Below, piece after piece: positions 15,592 through 23,576 of a stretch of 32,630 nt of DNA. The DNA lies in assembly GCA_019747875.1 (NCBI GenBank), contig JAIEQI010000228.1:1-32630 (forward strand), given 5' to 3'. A program made the translations under genes and the position numbers. The DNA comes from Candidatus Obscuribacterales bacterium. GTDB taxonomy: Bacteria; Cyanobacteriota; Vampirovibrionia; Obscuribacterales; Obscuribacteraceae. Within the stretch, counting starts at the first letter, position 1; the number at the start of each line of letters is the position of its first letter. Below the pieces are notes generated by a model. It saw nothing but the letters and a program-made list of their open reading frames with translations. It made no database searches and had not been told where the DNA came from.

Positions 15592-16098
15592 ATGTACACG
15601 CAAAAGTCTTTGAAAAATTTCGGGCGCAAGAGTCCGGGCAGCGCCATCGTCGAGACACCCGTCGCCCTTCTTCTCTTATTCGTTTTTATCCTTTTCCCGC
15701 TCTTTGCCCTGATCGGAATGGCAGCTAAGTATGCTTGCTGTTACAGCCTTCATCAGATGCAACTCCACGAGGCGGCTTTGATCGCGGCATCCAGCGCGGG
15801 AGCTGCCGACGGTCCGATCAAGCGCGGCATACCAGAAAGTTGGCTTTCATCGGGCTTAGGACTTTTTGCTGACCCAGCAGACGGAATTCCAGAAACGAGA
15901 CTGAGTTATCACGAAGGCGTCAGAAGCGCAAACGGCATTGAGGACCAATTTGTCGTAGTGGAAACCGAGTTTAAGCTAAAACCATTCCTGACAGTATCTG
16001 TTCCAGGCATCTCGGCTGTGCCAGGACTGAATGAAGCATTCCCAATCGCTTTCAAAAGCCAGACGGCAATGGAGAATCCAGCTAACATAAACAGATAG
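15592..16098 (+). CDS. TadE-like pseudopilin, divergent copy (168 aa)
   Basis: 168 residues. The leader ends RKSPG|SAIVE, with G16 before the cut and E21 at +5, followed by a long hydrophobic helix (TPVALLLLFVFILFPLFALIG, about 22-42) and a helical LHQMQLHEAALIAASSAGA segment, as in TadE family proteins. The C-terminal part (about 85-168) is a probable beta-rich extracytoplasmic domain. ATG at 15592 has AGGT eight bases upstream. Transcribed away from the other two Tad-like genes, and ends one base before the end of the convergent gene at 16100-16420. Confidence 0.78.
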   Translation: MYTQKSLKNFGRKSPGSAIVETPVALLLLFVFILFPLFALIGMAAKYACCYSLHQMQLHEAALIAASSAGAADGPIKRGIPESWLSSGLGLFADPADGIPETRLSYHEGVRSANGIEDQFVVVETEFKLKPFLTVSVPGISAVPGLNEAFPIAFKSQTAMENPANINR

Positions 16099-16099
16099 T

Positions 16100-16420
16100 T
16101 CAGGCGCAGCCTTTGAAGAGTTTCTGCAAGAATGTACGAACGGTGACAGGATCGTTAACCGGCTCCACCTCAGCGACTGCGACACTTTCCTGGCTGCCAA
16201 TCTCTCTAGCATGGTTGCTTGAGCAGAATGCTGGACGTTCATAATAACGAGCTTTCTTGCCCGTCGCCGGCGCTTTTGTTGCAGTAAGACGATTCGGTCC
16301 CCAGGGCTCAAGCCTGGCATCTTTTCCCATAACAGTTCGCAGCTTGATGCGCTCATCAATTTCATAAGGCAAAGTGACATTTTTTGAGAACTGCTGTAGA
16401 TGTTTGGGATTGTTTGACAC
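16100..16420 (-). CDS. Hypothetical protein (106 aa)
   Basis: 106 residues, basic in the middle (TATKAPATGKKARYYERP) and acidic further on (VAVAEVEPVNDP), with one Cys before a short helix and one at the second-last position. No membrane segment or signal peptide. Family not recognised. GTG at 16420 has a weak AGAG upstream; an internal ATG at codon 31 is an alternative. It ends one base away from the convergent TadE-like gene, a tight packing that supports both being real. Confidence 0.55.
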   Translation of the reverse strand: MSNNPKHLQQFSKNVTLPYEIDERIKLRTVMGKDARLEPWGPNRLTATKAPATGKKARYYERPAFCSSNHAREIGSQESVAVAEVEPVNDPVTVRTFLQKLFKGCA

Positions 16421-16703
16421 GGTTCAATTCTCTTTGCGGGATAGTCATTACCTTACTGCCAGGTCGTGACATCCTTGTGGCAGCTCATTAACAAATTTGG
16501 GTCAGCAAAAAGGGTTTTACCAACTACTCTAAATTAGACTAAAGGGAAAAAGCGAAACGACAAATACGCCCGGGCAGGAGATTGGCGCTCTAGGGATTCT
16601 CGACTTGCGGTATTTAACACTCCTTGACGAGGTATTGCTGCTTTCTACAGCGGAGCCCGCTGCTCCTGCTACAATTCATGGGTCGGCATAGTCGGAAGAG
16701 ACC
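16421..16703. promoter_or_regulatory. Divergent intergenic region before the 16.7-19.8 kb block
   Basis: 283 bases between divergent start codons. A candidate plus-strand promoter is TTGACG (16624-16629), 16 bases, TACAGC (16646-16651). TACAAT at 16670 is another possible -10 without a good -35. The ribosome site GGAAGAG precedes the ATG at 16704. Confidence 0.35.
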
Positions 16704-17642
16704 ATGAAGAAGAAACCGCCTCCTGGGGCGACGTTGATCGCCAGGCTAAAAGAAAAACGCTTACAACGCGAGCAAGACAACACTGCTCCGGAGAATGTTC
16801 TTGACGTTGAAGCTGAAGACGTCAGCGGGCAAGAGCCGATTGCGCCAGCGGAAAGCGGTGATGATTCCGGTGTTGAAGTTTCCATTCAAGACTCGGTTCC
16901 AGCAAAAGTCGATCTCTTGCACAGAACTATTTCGATAGTCGATCTGCTTCCAACAACGGACGACTACGACGCCCTCACAGATGAGATAAAGCTTGCCGGT
17001 AGATTCGCTGCGGTCGGCTTGATCGCACAGGGGCTACGTCTTGCACGAATAAGACACTACGAAATTCATCTGAAACACTACAGCAGCTTCGAAGAATACT
17101 GCCGCACCGAACATCAAATGAGCGCCACGTATGCGTACCGGCTGATCCGCATGTCTGAGATGGCTGAAAAACTGGCTGATCGTCCAGCTGAAATTGAGCC
17201 ATCTAGACCAGATCCGTTCGAAACGATATTGAACCTTGGCCATCGTCATCTTATGGCGCTTCTTCCCTTGCCCGAGGCGAAAGTGGAAGAATTGCTGATT
17301 CAAGGCGTTCCTCGAGCTGAGGGCGATAACAGCGAAGAGCGCATCCCCATAGACAAAGCCACCGAAAAGCAAATCAAACAGGCTTTGAAAAGTGAGGCTG
17401 GGGGCGAGCAAGGCAGCGGAGCTTCGATGCCAAAACGCGCTGAGAAGATGCTCTCCCGCGAGCTTCCAAAGCTAATCGAGATGCTTGAACAATGTTCTTT
17501 ATGGATGGAGACTAGCCCGCCAGAGCTTGAACTGGCTAAAATGGAAAGACCTGAAGATTTGAAGAATCTTGCCGAGCGATTCAAAAAGGCAAGCCAGACC
17601 ATCTTCGAATCACTCAAGTCGTCTGACCAAGAACTCCAGTAA
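16704..17642 (+). CDS. HTH-like DNA-binding protein, plasmid/phage regulator type (312 aa)
   Basis: 312 residues. The N-terminal 60 are charged and disordered. Residues about 95-160 (GLRLARIRHYEIHL, then SFEEYCRTEHQMSATYAYRLIRMSEMAE) match the helix-turn-helix pattern often seen in plasmid, phage and mobile-element proteins (IRxxRLY...TFEDYCxxRWxMSxxxAYxLI). A helical region with LGHRHLMALLPLPEAKVEELL follows, then a charged C-terminal helix (about 235-312). Likely a DNA-binding factor; target unknown. ATG at 16704 follows GGAAGAGACC. Six bases separate it from the next gene, so they are co-transcribed. Whether it is ParB-like is open: no ParA or CTPase motif is present. Confidence 0.65.
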   Translation: MKKKPPPGATLIARLKEKRLQREQDNTAPENVLDVEAEDVSGQEPIAPAESGDDSGVEVSIQDSVPAKVDLLHRTISIVDLLPTTDDYDALTDEIKLAGRFAAVGLIAQGLRLARIRHYEIHLKHYSSFEEYCRTEHQMSATYAYRLIRMSEMAEKLADRPAEIEPSRPDPFETILNLGHRHLMALLPLPEAKVEELLIQGVPRAEGDNSEERIPIDKATEKQIKQALKSEAGGEQGSGASMPKRAEKMLSRELPKLIEMLEQCSLWMETSPPELELAKMERPEDLKNLAERFKKASQTIFESLKSSDQELQ

Positions 17643-17648
17643 GATCCC

Positions 17649-19163
17649 ATGCGCGAACACCAAATCGTCATTACGCTCAAGCCTGAGCAGTTCCTTCAGG
17701 TCCAAAAGCTGGCCAAAAATGCTGGCGCAAAATCGATGGGCATGTTTGTCCGGCAGAAGCTCCTCCTTGCGTTGGGCATCGAGGGCAGCGCCCAAGCACC
17801 ATCAACTGCCGATATCGAGCCACTTGTCGGCGAGCTCAAGCGTCTACATACCGAACTGCGTGAATTCGTAAATGAGTCTCTTGCAATGTACTCCGACGGA
17901 CTTCTGAATGGAAGCCTGGGTACACCAGTCGGGGACGATGCACCAGTTGCGGTGGCGGATCCTAGCCCCGTGCCGGCGCAGCTGCAGGCAGAAGCACCTG
18001 ACCGTGCATCTCAGACCTTTCAAAAGACCCAGATCGAAAGCCCACAAGAAGAGAAGAAGCCGGCCCCGGAACTTCAAACCCCAGTCGGACATAAGACATT
18101 TCCAAAAGCTTTTATGGAAGCAAAACCAGCGGCAGCAAAGCCTGATCAAGCAATGGAAGCAGAAACCGGCGCATCTGAAGTTGCTAGTTCCCAGTCGCCA
18201 CAAACTACTACAGCCGGTGCACTCAATTCAGGTAACTCAGACTTTCAAGAAGTCCCCTCCCAATTCGAAGCCGATCAGCCTGCACCACAAGAATTGCAAG
18301 AGCATCAGGTCGACACAGTTCCAGATGAAGCAGAGAATTACGTTGAAGAGAATTCGGCGGAAGCTGGCTCGGATTCCGATCTTCCATCAATGATAAATGA
18401 CGAGATGGAAGCTACTGCAAACAAGACATTTGCAATTTCACCGAGACTTGGCCCGATCGAACAAGACGTAGACGACAATCCCTCCACACTCCCCCACACC
18501 CCAAGTTTTAGAACCGTTGAACGTAAGAAATGGATACCGGGTACCGATGAGAATCGTACACCGCCTACGGTGCAGGAACCGCCCAGCCCCAACACAACGG
18601 AATCCACGCCACCGGTGCCGCAGCAACAACCTCCAATTCAAAAACCCGGCTACACGATGCCAACTCGCCACCAGAGCAAACGAGATCCATTAGCAGAATT
18701 GCTAAGCGCAGATGATTTCGAGAAGGAGCGAAAACCGGCTCCCCAATTCACTCCTAATAATGATCCGACCGCTGCCGAAGATGAGACGGATGAAACTTTT
18801 GATATTCCTCTATCAATTTTGGCGCGCAAAAGGCAGATGGAACAACCAAAGGAAGACGAGAGCGCCGACGAAAGCACGGTCCAAGAGCCCGAAAGGAAAC
18901 TGGACGCAGCAAACAATCAAATCCATCAGAAAAATCAGAATCTAAACTCGAACTCAGCTCAAGCAGATCAATCCGCTCAGAAAGCGCATCCTCACCATAG
19001 TCGAATTCACTCTGCTGAGACAAATCTCAGCTCGGACGACGAAACGCCGCAAACGACTGGCGCACAAGACTCTAACTATACTCCACATAGATGGCAGCCT
19101 CTTGAAAACCCTGATGAGGACACCCCATTCAGTGGTGGTCCTCCCCCCAAAAAGCGTCAATAA
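17649..19163 (+). CDS. Putative ribbon-helix-helix protein with a long disordered tail (504 aa)
   Basis: 504 residues. The first 45 (IVITLKPEQFLQVQKLAKN then FVRQKLLLALG) fit a ribbon-helix-helix DNA-binding domain: one beta strand, then two helices. A short helical part (55-80) follows. From about 95 to 504 the sequence is low-complexity, rich in Pro, Gln, Glu, Ser, Asn and Thr, with no hydrophobic core, so intrinsically disordered. It is acidic overall with scattered basic spots (KRDP, RKKW). It may act as a hub or scaffold that binds DNA by its head. Short start spacing (6 bases after the previous stop) suggests coupling. The fold call for the head is from pattern only. Confidence 0.6.
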   Translation: MREHQIVITLKPEQFLQVQKLAKNAGAKSMGMFVRQKLLLALGIEGSAQAPSTADIEPLVGELKRLHTELREFVNESLAMYSDGLLNGSLGTPVGDDAPVAVADPSPVPAQLQAEAPDRASQTFQKTQIESPQEEKKPAPELQTPVGHKTFPKAFMEAKPAAAKPDQAMEAETGASEVASSQSPQTTTAGALNSGNSDFQEVPSQFEADQPAPQELQEHQVDTVPDEAENYVEENSAEAGSDSDLPSMINDEMEATANKTFAISPRLGPIEQDVDDNPSTLPHTPSFRTVERKKWIPGTDENRTPPTVQEPPSPNTTESTPPVPQQQPPIQKPGYTMPTRHQSKRDPLAELLSADDFEKERKPAPQFTPNNDPTAAEDETDETFDIPLSILARKRQMEQPKEDESADESTVQEPERKLDAANNQIHQKNQNLNSNSAQADQSAQKAHPHHSRIHSAETNLSSDDETPQTTGAQDSNYTPHRWQPLENPDEDTPFSGGPPPKKRQ

Positions 19164-19190
19164 TGAGATCCGTTGAATTGACGCTTGTTT
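19151..19190 (+). terminator. Hairpin across the stop codon of the disordered-protein gene
   Basis: AAGCGTCAAT (19152-19161) and ATTGACGCTT (19177-19186) are perfect 10-base arms, followed by GTTT. The stop codon lies at the start of the loop. A moderate terminator or processing hairpin that may reduce read-through into the gene at 19347. Confidence 0.5.
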
Positions 19191-19346
19191 CTGCGGGTCG
19201 TAACATCGATAGTGTCAATCAAGGTTCAAAAAACAAAGCGATTTGCTAACCGAACAGCACTGCTGCCGGTGGCGTAGCTTGTCGCGGTTGGCGTGTGATG
19301 TTTGGCAATTAAAGCTAACAAGCTTCTTAAAGGCGGGGATAGGAAA

Positions 19347-19769
19347 ATGGTTCAGAACAACGAGATTAACCAACAAGGTGATCAGAATGATAAGGCGGCA
19401 GAGCGTGCTGGCGAGCACACACAAAAGCTCTCCCAAGAAGTACAGAAATCCGGCTCCGTTGGCGGAAAGGATGAATGCAAAGACGCCTGCGAAAAGGCTG
19501 TCGGAGGGGCTATGACAGACCGCGACAAATGGCAAGAAACGGAAAAAGGACTGTCTCCAGAGCAAAGAGCCCAGAAGGATAAAGAAGCCATCGAGCAATA
19601 CAAGAAGATGGACGCCAAAGACATCCAAGCAATGATTGAAAACAACAATAAGGTAATTGCAGCTATCACTTCTCTGAAAACATCTTTAGAGGCCGCAATT
19701 CCATATGTTCTACAGCAGCAAGCCCATCAAGAAAGGCTCCAACTGGAAGCCCGCATGAATGGCAAATAG
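19347..19769 (+). CDS. Small hydrophilic helical protein (140 aa)
   Basis: 140 residues, strongly hydrophilic, with many Gln, Lys, Glu and Asn. Two Cys (ECKDACEK, about residues 43-50) are spaced for a disulfide or metal. Residues 65-135 are predicted as long helices, ending QQQAHQERLQLEARMNGK. No family recognised. ATG at 19347 is chosen because GGGGATAGGAAA immediately precedes it; a TTG 15 codons earlier has no site. Last gene before a very strong terminator, probably in the same block as the two DNA-binding genes, though a hairpin and 183 bases lie between. Confidence 0.65.
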   Translation: MVQNNEINQQGDQNDKAAERAGEHTQKLSQEVQKSGSVGGKDECKDACEKAVGGAMTDRDKWQETEKGLSPEQRAQKDKEAIEQYKKMDAKDIQAMIENNNKVIAAITSLKTSLEAAIPYVLQQQAHQERLQLEARMNGK

Positions 19770-19840
19770 AAGTCCAATACTGAGGTCGCGAATTGGCAAT
19801 TGCCCAATAACGCTTCGGCAGTAACGAAAAGTGGCAGGGG

Positions 19841-19870
19841 AAAGGGAGAGTGTTTACTCTCCTTTTTTTT
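19841..19870 (+). terminator. Strong Rho-independent terminator
   Basis: GGAGAGT (19845-19851), loop GTTT, ACTCTCC (19856-19862), then eight T. Flanking AAAG can extend the stem into the T-run. It closes the plus-strand block 16704-19769. Confidence 0.92.
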
Positions 19871-19997
19871 CGCTTCCAAACAAGTGCAGACAGGCTCGCC
19901 CTTCGCTTTGTGAGGGCTCCTAGCCCTCAGCTGCTCACTTTAACCTCTATTGCGAAGGACAAGTGTCAAAAGAGACGGCAGTCCTGTCGAACGTCAC

Positions 19998-21608
19998 TTA
20001 CATGTATTGAACGTTGCTCTGGGTGTTTGGCGGCGGGAGGATGCGCAAGCGCCGCATAGGCTCATCACCTACGCTTCGGCTGGTCAAGTTGAAACGTTCG
20101 ACTAGTTGGTGCTGCAACCTTCTGATATAAGCTTTTCGGGGAGCAAGCTCCATAGGCTCCAGGCGATTCATTACCATCGTAATCGCTTGCCTTGCTTCTT
20201 CCAGCGCGATCTCTGTCTCATCGACGATATCGGCACCACCGTCACCGAGCGAGAATATCTCAGTATCCAGATGCAACGCCTCACGCAGAGCCTTTTGAAT
20301 CTGCGGCATGTTGTTGCTCTTCACGACGTAAACAGGGATCTGTTTGGCTTCTGCCAGGGAATAGATTTTGGCACCGGCCCTTGCATAACTGCGAAGAGCC
20401 AAAATGGCATCGGCCTCATCAAGAGTTTTCACAACCTCCGCAGGCAAGTTCAGCGTCTTCACTACACGCTCAAGCAGTCCTTTGCTCACGGCATAAGGAT
20501 AGATCTTGAGGTAGGTTTCCTTATCATATGGCTGCTCTGCCCATTCAGCACCTTGTTCGGCTGGCTCTGAAGAGGGCGCGTTGACATTGCTTATTACCTT
20601 CGTCTCTGGACGCAGGACAGCAAAAGAGCCTGTCGATTCGTCACGACGGCGAATCTCAGGATGAATCTTCCAACCGCGCAATAACTGATCGACTGACTCG
20701 GCAACAGCCTTATGGATTGCTAGTGTTTGGCGATCGATAATCTCAACGCAAATCTCAAATGTAGGTTGGGTAGCACGTTCGAGCACGGTCTTCTGCGTGC
20801 CCCGGCGGCGAGCCTCATCGTCACCGAGAGTTACCGTTTGAATGCCACCAATCAAATCAACCAGAGTTGGATTCTTCAACAGATTCTCCAGAGCATTCCC
20901 ATGAGCAGTACCGATCAACTGAACGCCTCGTTCAGCTATGGTTCTAGCGGCAGCAGCTTCTTGCTCTGTACCGATTTCATCGATAACAATTACTTCCGGT
21001 GTATGGTTTTCGACAGCCTCAATCATCACAGCATGCTGCAAGTCCGGATGTGATACCTGCATACGGCGGGCGCCCCCAATGGCTGGATGCGGCACATCGC
21101 CATCGCCTGCGATTTCATTAGAAGTATCGATAATGATTACACGTTTACCTAGTTCGTCAGCAATCACACGCGTTATTTCACGCAACTTTGTCGTCTTGCC
21201 TACCCCTGGCGGACCGAGGAAGAGAATGGATTTTCCCGACTCAACAAGATCTCGAATAATGTCGATCGTGCCTGAGACCGCGCGACCAATTCGGCAAGTT
21301 AGACCGATTATTTTTCCGGTGCGGTTTCTGATACATGAGATTCTATGCAGTGTTCGCTCAATACCGGCCCTATTATCACCGGAGAAATTGCCCACTCTTT
21401 CTACTGCATACTCGATGTCTTTCTGCGTCACCAAATTGTCTGTGATCGATTTGCGAGACTTGTCGAAATATCGCGCTTCCGGCTTACGCCCTAGGTCGAT
21501 CACGACCTCAATCAGACCGTTGGATTCTGACTCCAATTTTCGCCTTAGCTCTTCAGGCAAAATGCTCATCAAAGCATTCAGGTCATCAGCTGGGGGTATT
21601 TGATCCAT
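19998..21608 (-). CDS. Ycf45-like P-loop ATPase with C-terminal R3H domain
   Basis: 536 residues. Walker A GPPGVGKTT at 132-140, Walker B EVIVIDEIG at 205-213 (the family is related to SpoIIIAA and the Ycf45 proteins of cyanobacteria and plastids), a Glu/Asp-rich linker (about 330-370), a nucleic-acid-binding-like middle part, and a C-terminal R3H domain (about 470-525) with R496-x3-H500 and NLTSRSVGDEPMRRLRI. R3H binds single-stranded nucleic acid. Its exact role is unknown in any organism as far as I know. ATG at 21608 with AAGGAG six bases upstream is preferred to the frame opening at 21641. It overlaps the end of the decarboxylase gene by 23 bases, so translation is probably coupled. Confidence 0.92.
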   Translation of the reverse strand: MDQIPPADDLNALMSILPEELRRKLESESNGLIEVVIDLGRKPEARYFDKSRKSITDNLVTQKDIEYAVERVGNFSGDNRAGIERTLHRISCIRNRTGKIIGLTCRIGRAVSGTIDIIRDLVESGKSILFLGPPGVGKTTKLREITRVIADELGKRVIIIDTSNEIAGDGDVPHPAIGGARRMQVSHPDLQHAVMIEAVENHTPEVIVIDEIGTEQEAAAARTIAERGVQLIGTAHGNALENLLKNPTLVDLIGGIQTVTLGDDEARRRGTQKTVLERATQPTFEICVEIIDRQTLAIHKAVAESVDQLLRGWKIHPEIRRRDESTGSFAVLRPETKVISNVNAPSSEPAEQGAEWAEQPYDKETYLKIYPYAVSKGLLERVVKTLNLPAEVVKTLDEADAILALRSYARAGAKIYSLAEAKQIPVYVVKSNNMPQIQKALREALHLDTEIFSLGDGGADIVDETEIALEEARQAITMVMNRLEPMELAPRKAYIRRLQHQLVERFNLTSRSVGDEPMRRLRILPPPNTQSNVQYM

Positions 21609-23043
21609 CGGAGTCTCCTTCGAGGGGGGAACTAACAACACGAACTTTTCTTGTCGCTGAAATTTGACTTTGAATTGAAGAATTGATTTCCTGTCCGGCT
21701 AGCAAAACAGCCCATCCGGGCGGACAGGGAGCATAATTTTCTGCCGAGATACAACCGGCAGCCATGGCGGCGTCGACCATCTGTGACCTTGCGAAAAATG
21801 CCTTTCTTGGGTTCATAAGTTGCTTGCCAGGAGCCGCGAAATGAGCCGAAGTCGGTATAGTTTCCTCTGGCGTAGAAGCGATTGCACTTGTTTCCAAATT
21901 TTCCAAACACCTTATTAAATAGTCTATGTCTGAAGGCAGTGATCCAAACCCGACAAGCAACAGCACCCCGTTGCCCAAGATCGTTTCGGAAAATATTCCG
22001 TTCTGCTGAAGGAAACAATTTAGCTGCTCGGCACTTAGTACCCTGTGCTTGAACAAGATGTGAAGAGGATCTACAACACCTTCAAGCGCAACATAATCAG
22101 GATGAGAATTTATGAACTTCCGGATCCTCGAACAAAGTTGAATGGCATTTGCAGCAGCATTCTGACTATGTAGATCGCCATCCAAAGCACGTTCGATACC
22201 TGCCATCAACAAGTAACTTGGGCTGGAACTTTGTACTATGTTCAGAAATGAGCCGATGGATTTAGGCTCCACAAGCGCATTCTTACCCACATGCAAAAGA
22301 CCAGTTTGCGTTGGTGCACATAAGGTTTTGTGCAGAGAATGCACTACCAGATCGCCACCAAAAGAGAGAGCTGAAGCAGGGAACGCTGCTGAACTGCTAA
22401 AATGCGCTCCATGAGCCTCATCAATTATTGAGACGATGCTTTTGCTTTTGCAAGTTTTCACTACAGCCGAAATGTCGCTGACTAACCCAGAATAGTTAGG
22501 CGAGCAAAGCACCACCGCTGCCACATCTGGCGTTTCAGCAAGCAGCCTTTCGATCACTTCAATTGGAATCGTAAAAGGGATTTGCCATTCAGTGCAGAAA
22601 TGCGGCTGGTAAAATACAGGCTCCAAGCCAGAAAGAATGACCGCGTTAAGTGCAGAACGATGTACGTCGCGTGGAAGAATTATTTTCTTGCCCCGATGAG
22701 CGCAACTCATTATCGCGGCTGAAAGAGCCGCTGAAGCGCCATTTACTGAGATATAGCTTTCGCTTGCTCCAAAGATTTCAGCGATGTTTGATTGCATCGC
22801 CTCCAAAACGGAACTAGCCTCACTAAGCTCATCGAGTCCCGGCAGTTCGGTTAAGTCAATTGCAAACGGAGTTTCCAAGCTGTCAAACAGTGGAACTTTG
22901 AATCTCCCCTTGTGTCCGGGAGTATGAAATGAGACCTTCTCGTTGTCGAGATGAAATTTGATGGCTTGAGCTAGAGTCTGCTCGCGTGCGAGTCTGCCTG
23001 GCTTGGACCCTTGTTGTTCGGCGAAGGTTGTGCTCTGGGTCAA
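21586..23043 (-). CDS. Orn/Lys/Arg decarboxylase family, short PLP-dependent form
   Basis: 485 residues, matching the short (about 480-490 aa) aminotransferase-fold decarboxylases. TPGHKGRF at 41-48; DELSEASSVL at 71-80; SVNGASAA at 99-106; IIDEAHGAHF with D208 and H211; and SLHKT with K239 as the PLP Schiff-base lysine. These enzymes make agmatine, cadaverine or putrescine; which amino acid is used here cannot be read from sequence. No ATG near the start: TTG at 23043 with a weak GAAG upstream. Overlaps the R3H ATPase gene, a two-gene operon. Linkage of this decarboxylase type with R3H/Ycf45-like proteins fits a cyanobacteria-related genome (inference). Confidence 0.9.
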   Translation of the reverse strand: MTQSTTFAEQQGSKPGRLAREQTLAQAIKFHLDNEKVSFHTPGHKGRFKVPLFDSLETPFAIDLTELPGLDELSEASSVLEAMQSNIAEIFGASESYISVNGASAALSAAIMSCAHRGKKIILPRDVHRSALNAVILSGLEPVFYQPHFCTEWQIPFTIPIEVIERLLAETPDVAAVVLCSPNYSGLVSDISAVVKTCKSKSIVSIIDEAHGAHFSSSAAFPASALSFGGDLVVHSLHKTLCAPTQTGLLHVGKNALVEPKSIGSFLNIVQSSSPSYLLMAGIERALDGDLHSQNAAANAIQLCSRIRKFINSHPDYVALEGVVDPLHILFKHRVLSAEQLNCFLQQNGIFSETILGNGVLLLVGFGSLPSDIDYLIRCLENLETSAIASTPEETIPTSAHFAAPGKQLMNPRKAFFARSQMVDAAMAAGCISAENYAPCPPGWAVLLAGQEINSSIQSQISATRKVRVVSSPLEGDSDGSNTPS

Positions 23044-23502
23044 CTAATCTTCAGCTCTTTGCTGCCTTCTCGATCTGCCCTCGGCGTCACTGCTGACCCA
23101 GGCAGATTCACAGCCTAAGTATATCAGATCAGATTATCAGTCAAGGAAGCATTGGCACCTCGACGAGATATACAAGCGACAGCTCCCCGGACGAGTATTG
23201 AATCTCCGCACCGCATCCAATACAGCACAGTTGATACCAGACAGCTAATTTCTGCAAGTATCGACAATAAGTCGGGAGGTCAACCGAGCGCTTTGCTTAG
23301 TGAGGGATCTGAGACCGGCAACACCACATGTAATACCGTTCGACATCGCTTCCCGCAAAAAAATGACACACACAAAATTATGCATTCGCCCATCAGCGGC
23401 CATGACATTCCTGGAGGAGCGCTGCTCCCGAACCGCTCTCCAGCAGGGCCAGAAAGGGAACCAGCAGCATCCACTATATAGATGAATAGATGGGGTCCAA
23501 AA
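23044..23502. other. Gap upstream of the decarboxylase gene with one clear hairpin
   Basis: About 460 bases, no convincing gene. It contains the decarboxylase promoter (not fixed) and a hairpin at 23411-23443 (CTGGAGGAGCG with CGCTCTCCAG, one bulge). Open frames on both strands lack ribosome sites. A short inverted repeat GTATTG/CAATAC is near 23190-23225. Confidence 0.35.
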
Positions 23503-23576
23503 GAGAAGAGGCGGGGCATCGGTTCAATTCCGATGATGCCCGCCTCTTCCATTTCATGATACCACAATCGGTATCA
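23503..23576 (-). terminator. Tandem hairpins ending the GH25 gene
   Basis: Directly after the GH25 stop codon comes a small hairpin (TGATACC/GGTATCA, 23557-23563 and 23570-23576). Then follows a long one: perfect 11-base arms 23505-23515 and 23539-23549, inner arms 23517-23522 and 23530-23535, seven-base loop, with TCTCTTTT after it on the minus strand. On the plus strand the loop reads GGTTCAATTCC and the stem ends CCA, resembling a tRNA T-arm/acceptor minihelix, but there is no tRNA body. Confidence 0.75.

Noticed and set aside
23152..23567. Open frames of 95 and 109 codons on both strands
   Set aside because: No ribosome sites, start codons are TTG/GTG without context, and no domain-like sequence.
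23503..23576. A tRNA or tmRNA 3' end
   Set aside because: Only a T-loop-like hairpin with CCA. No D-arm, anticodon arm or tag reading frame is found upstream, and the supposed acceptor strand lies directly next to the T-arm.
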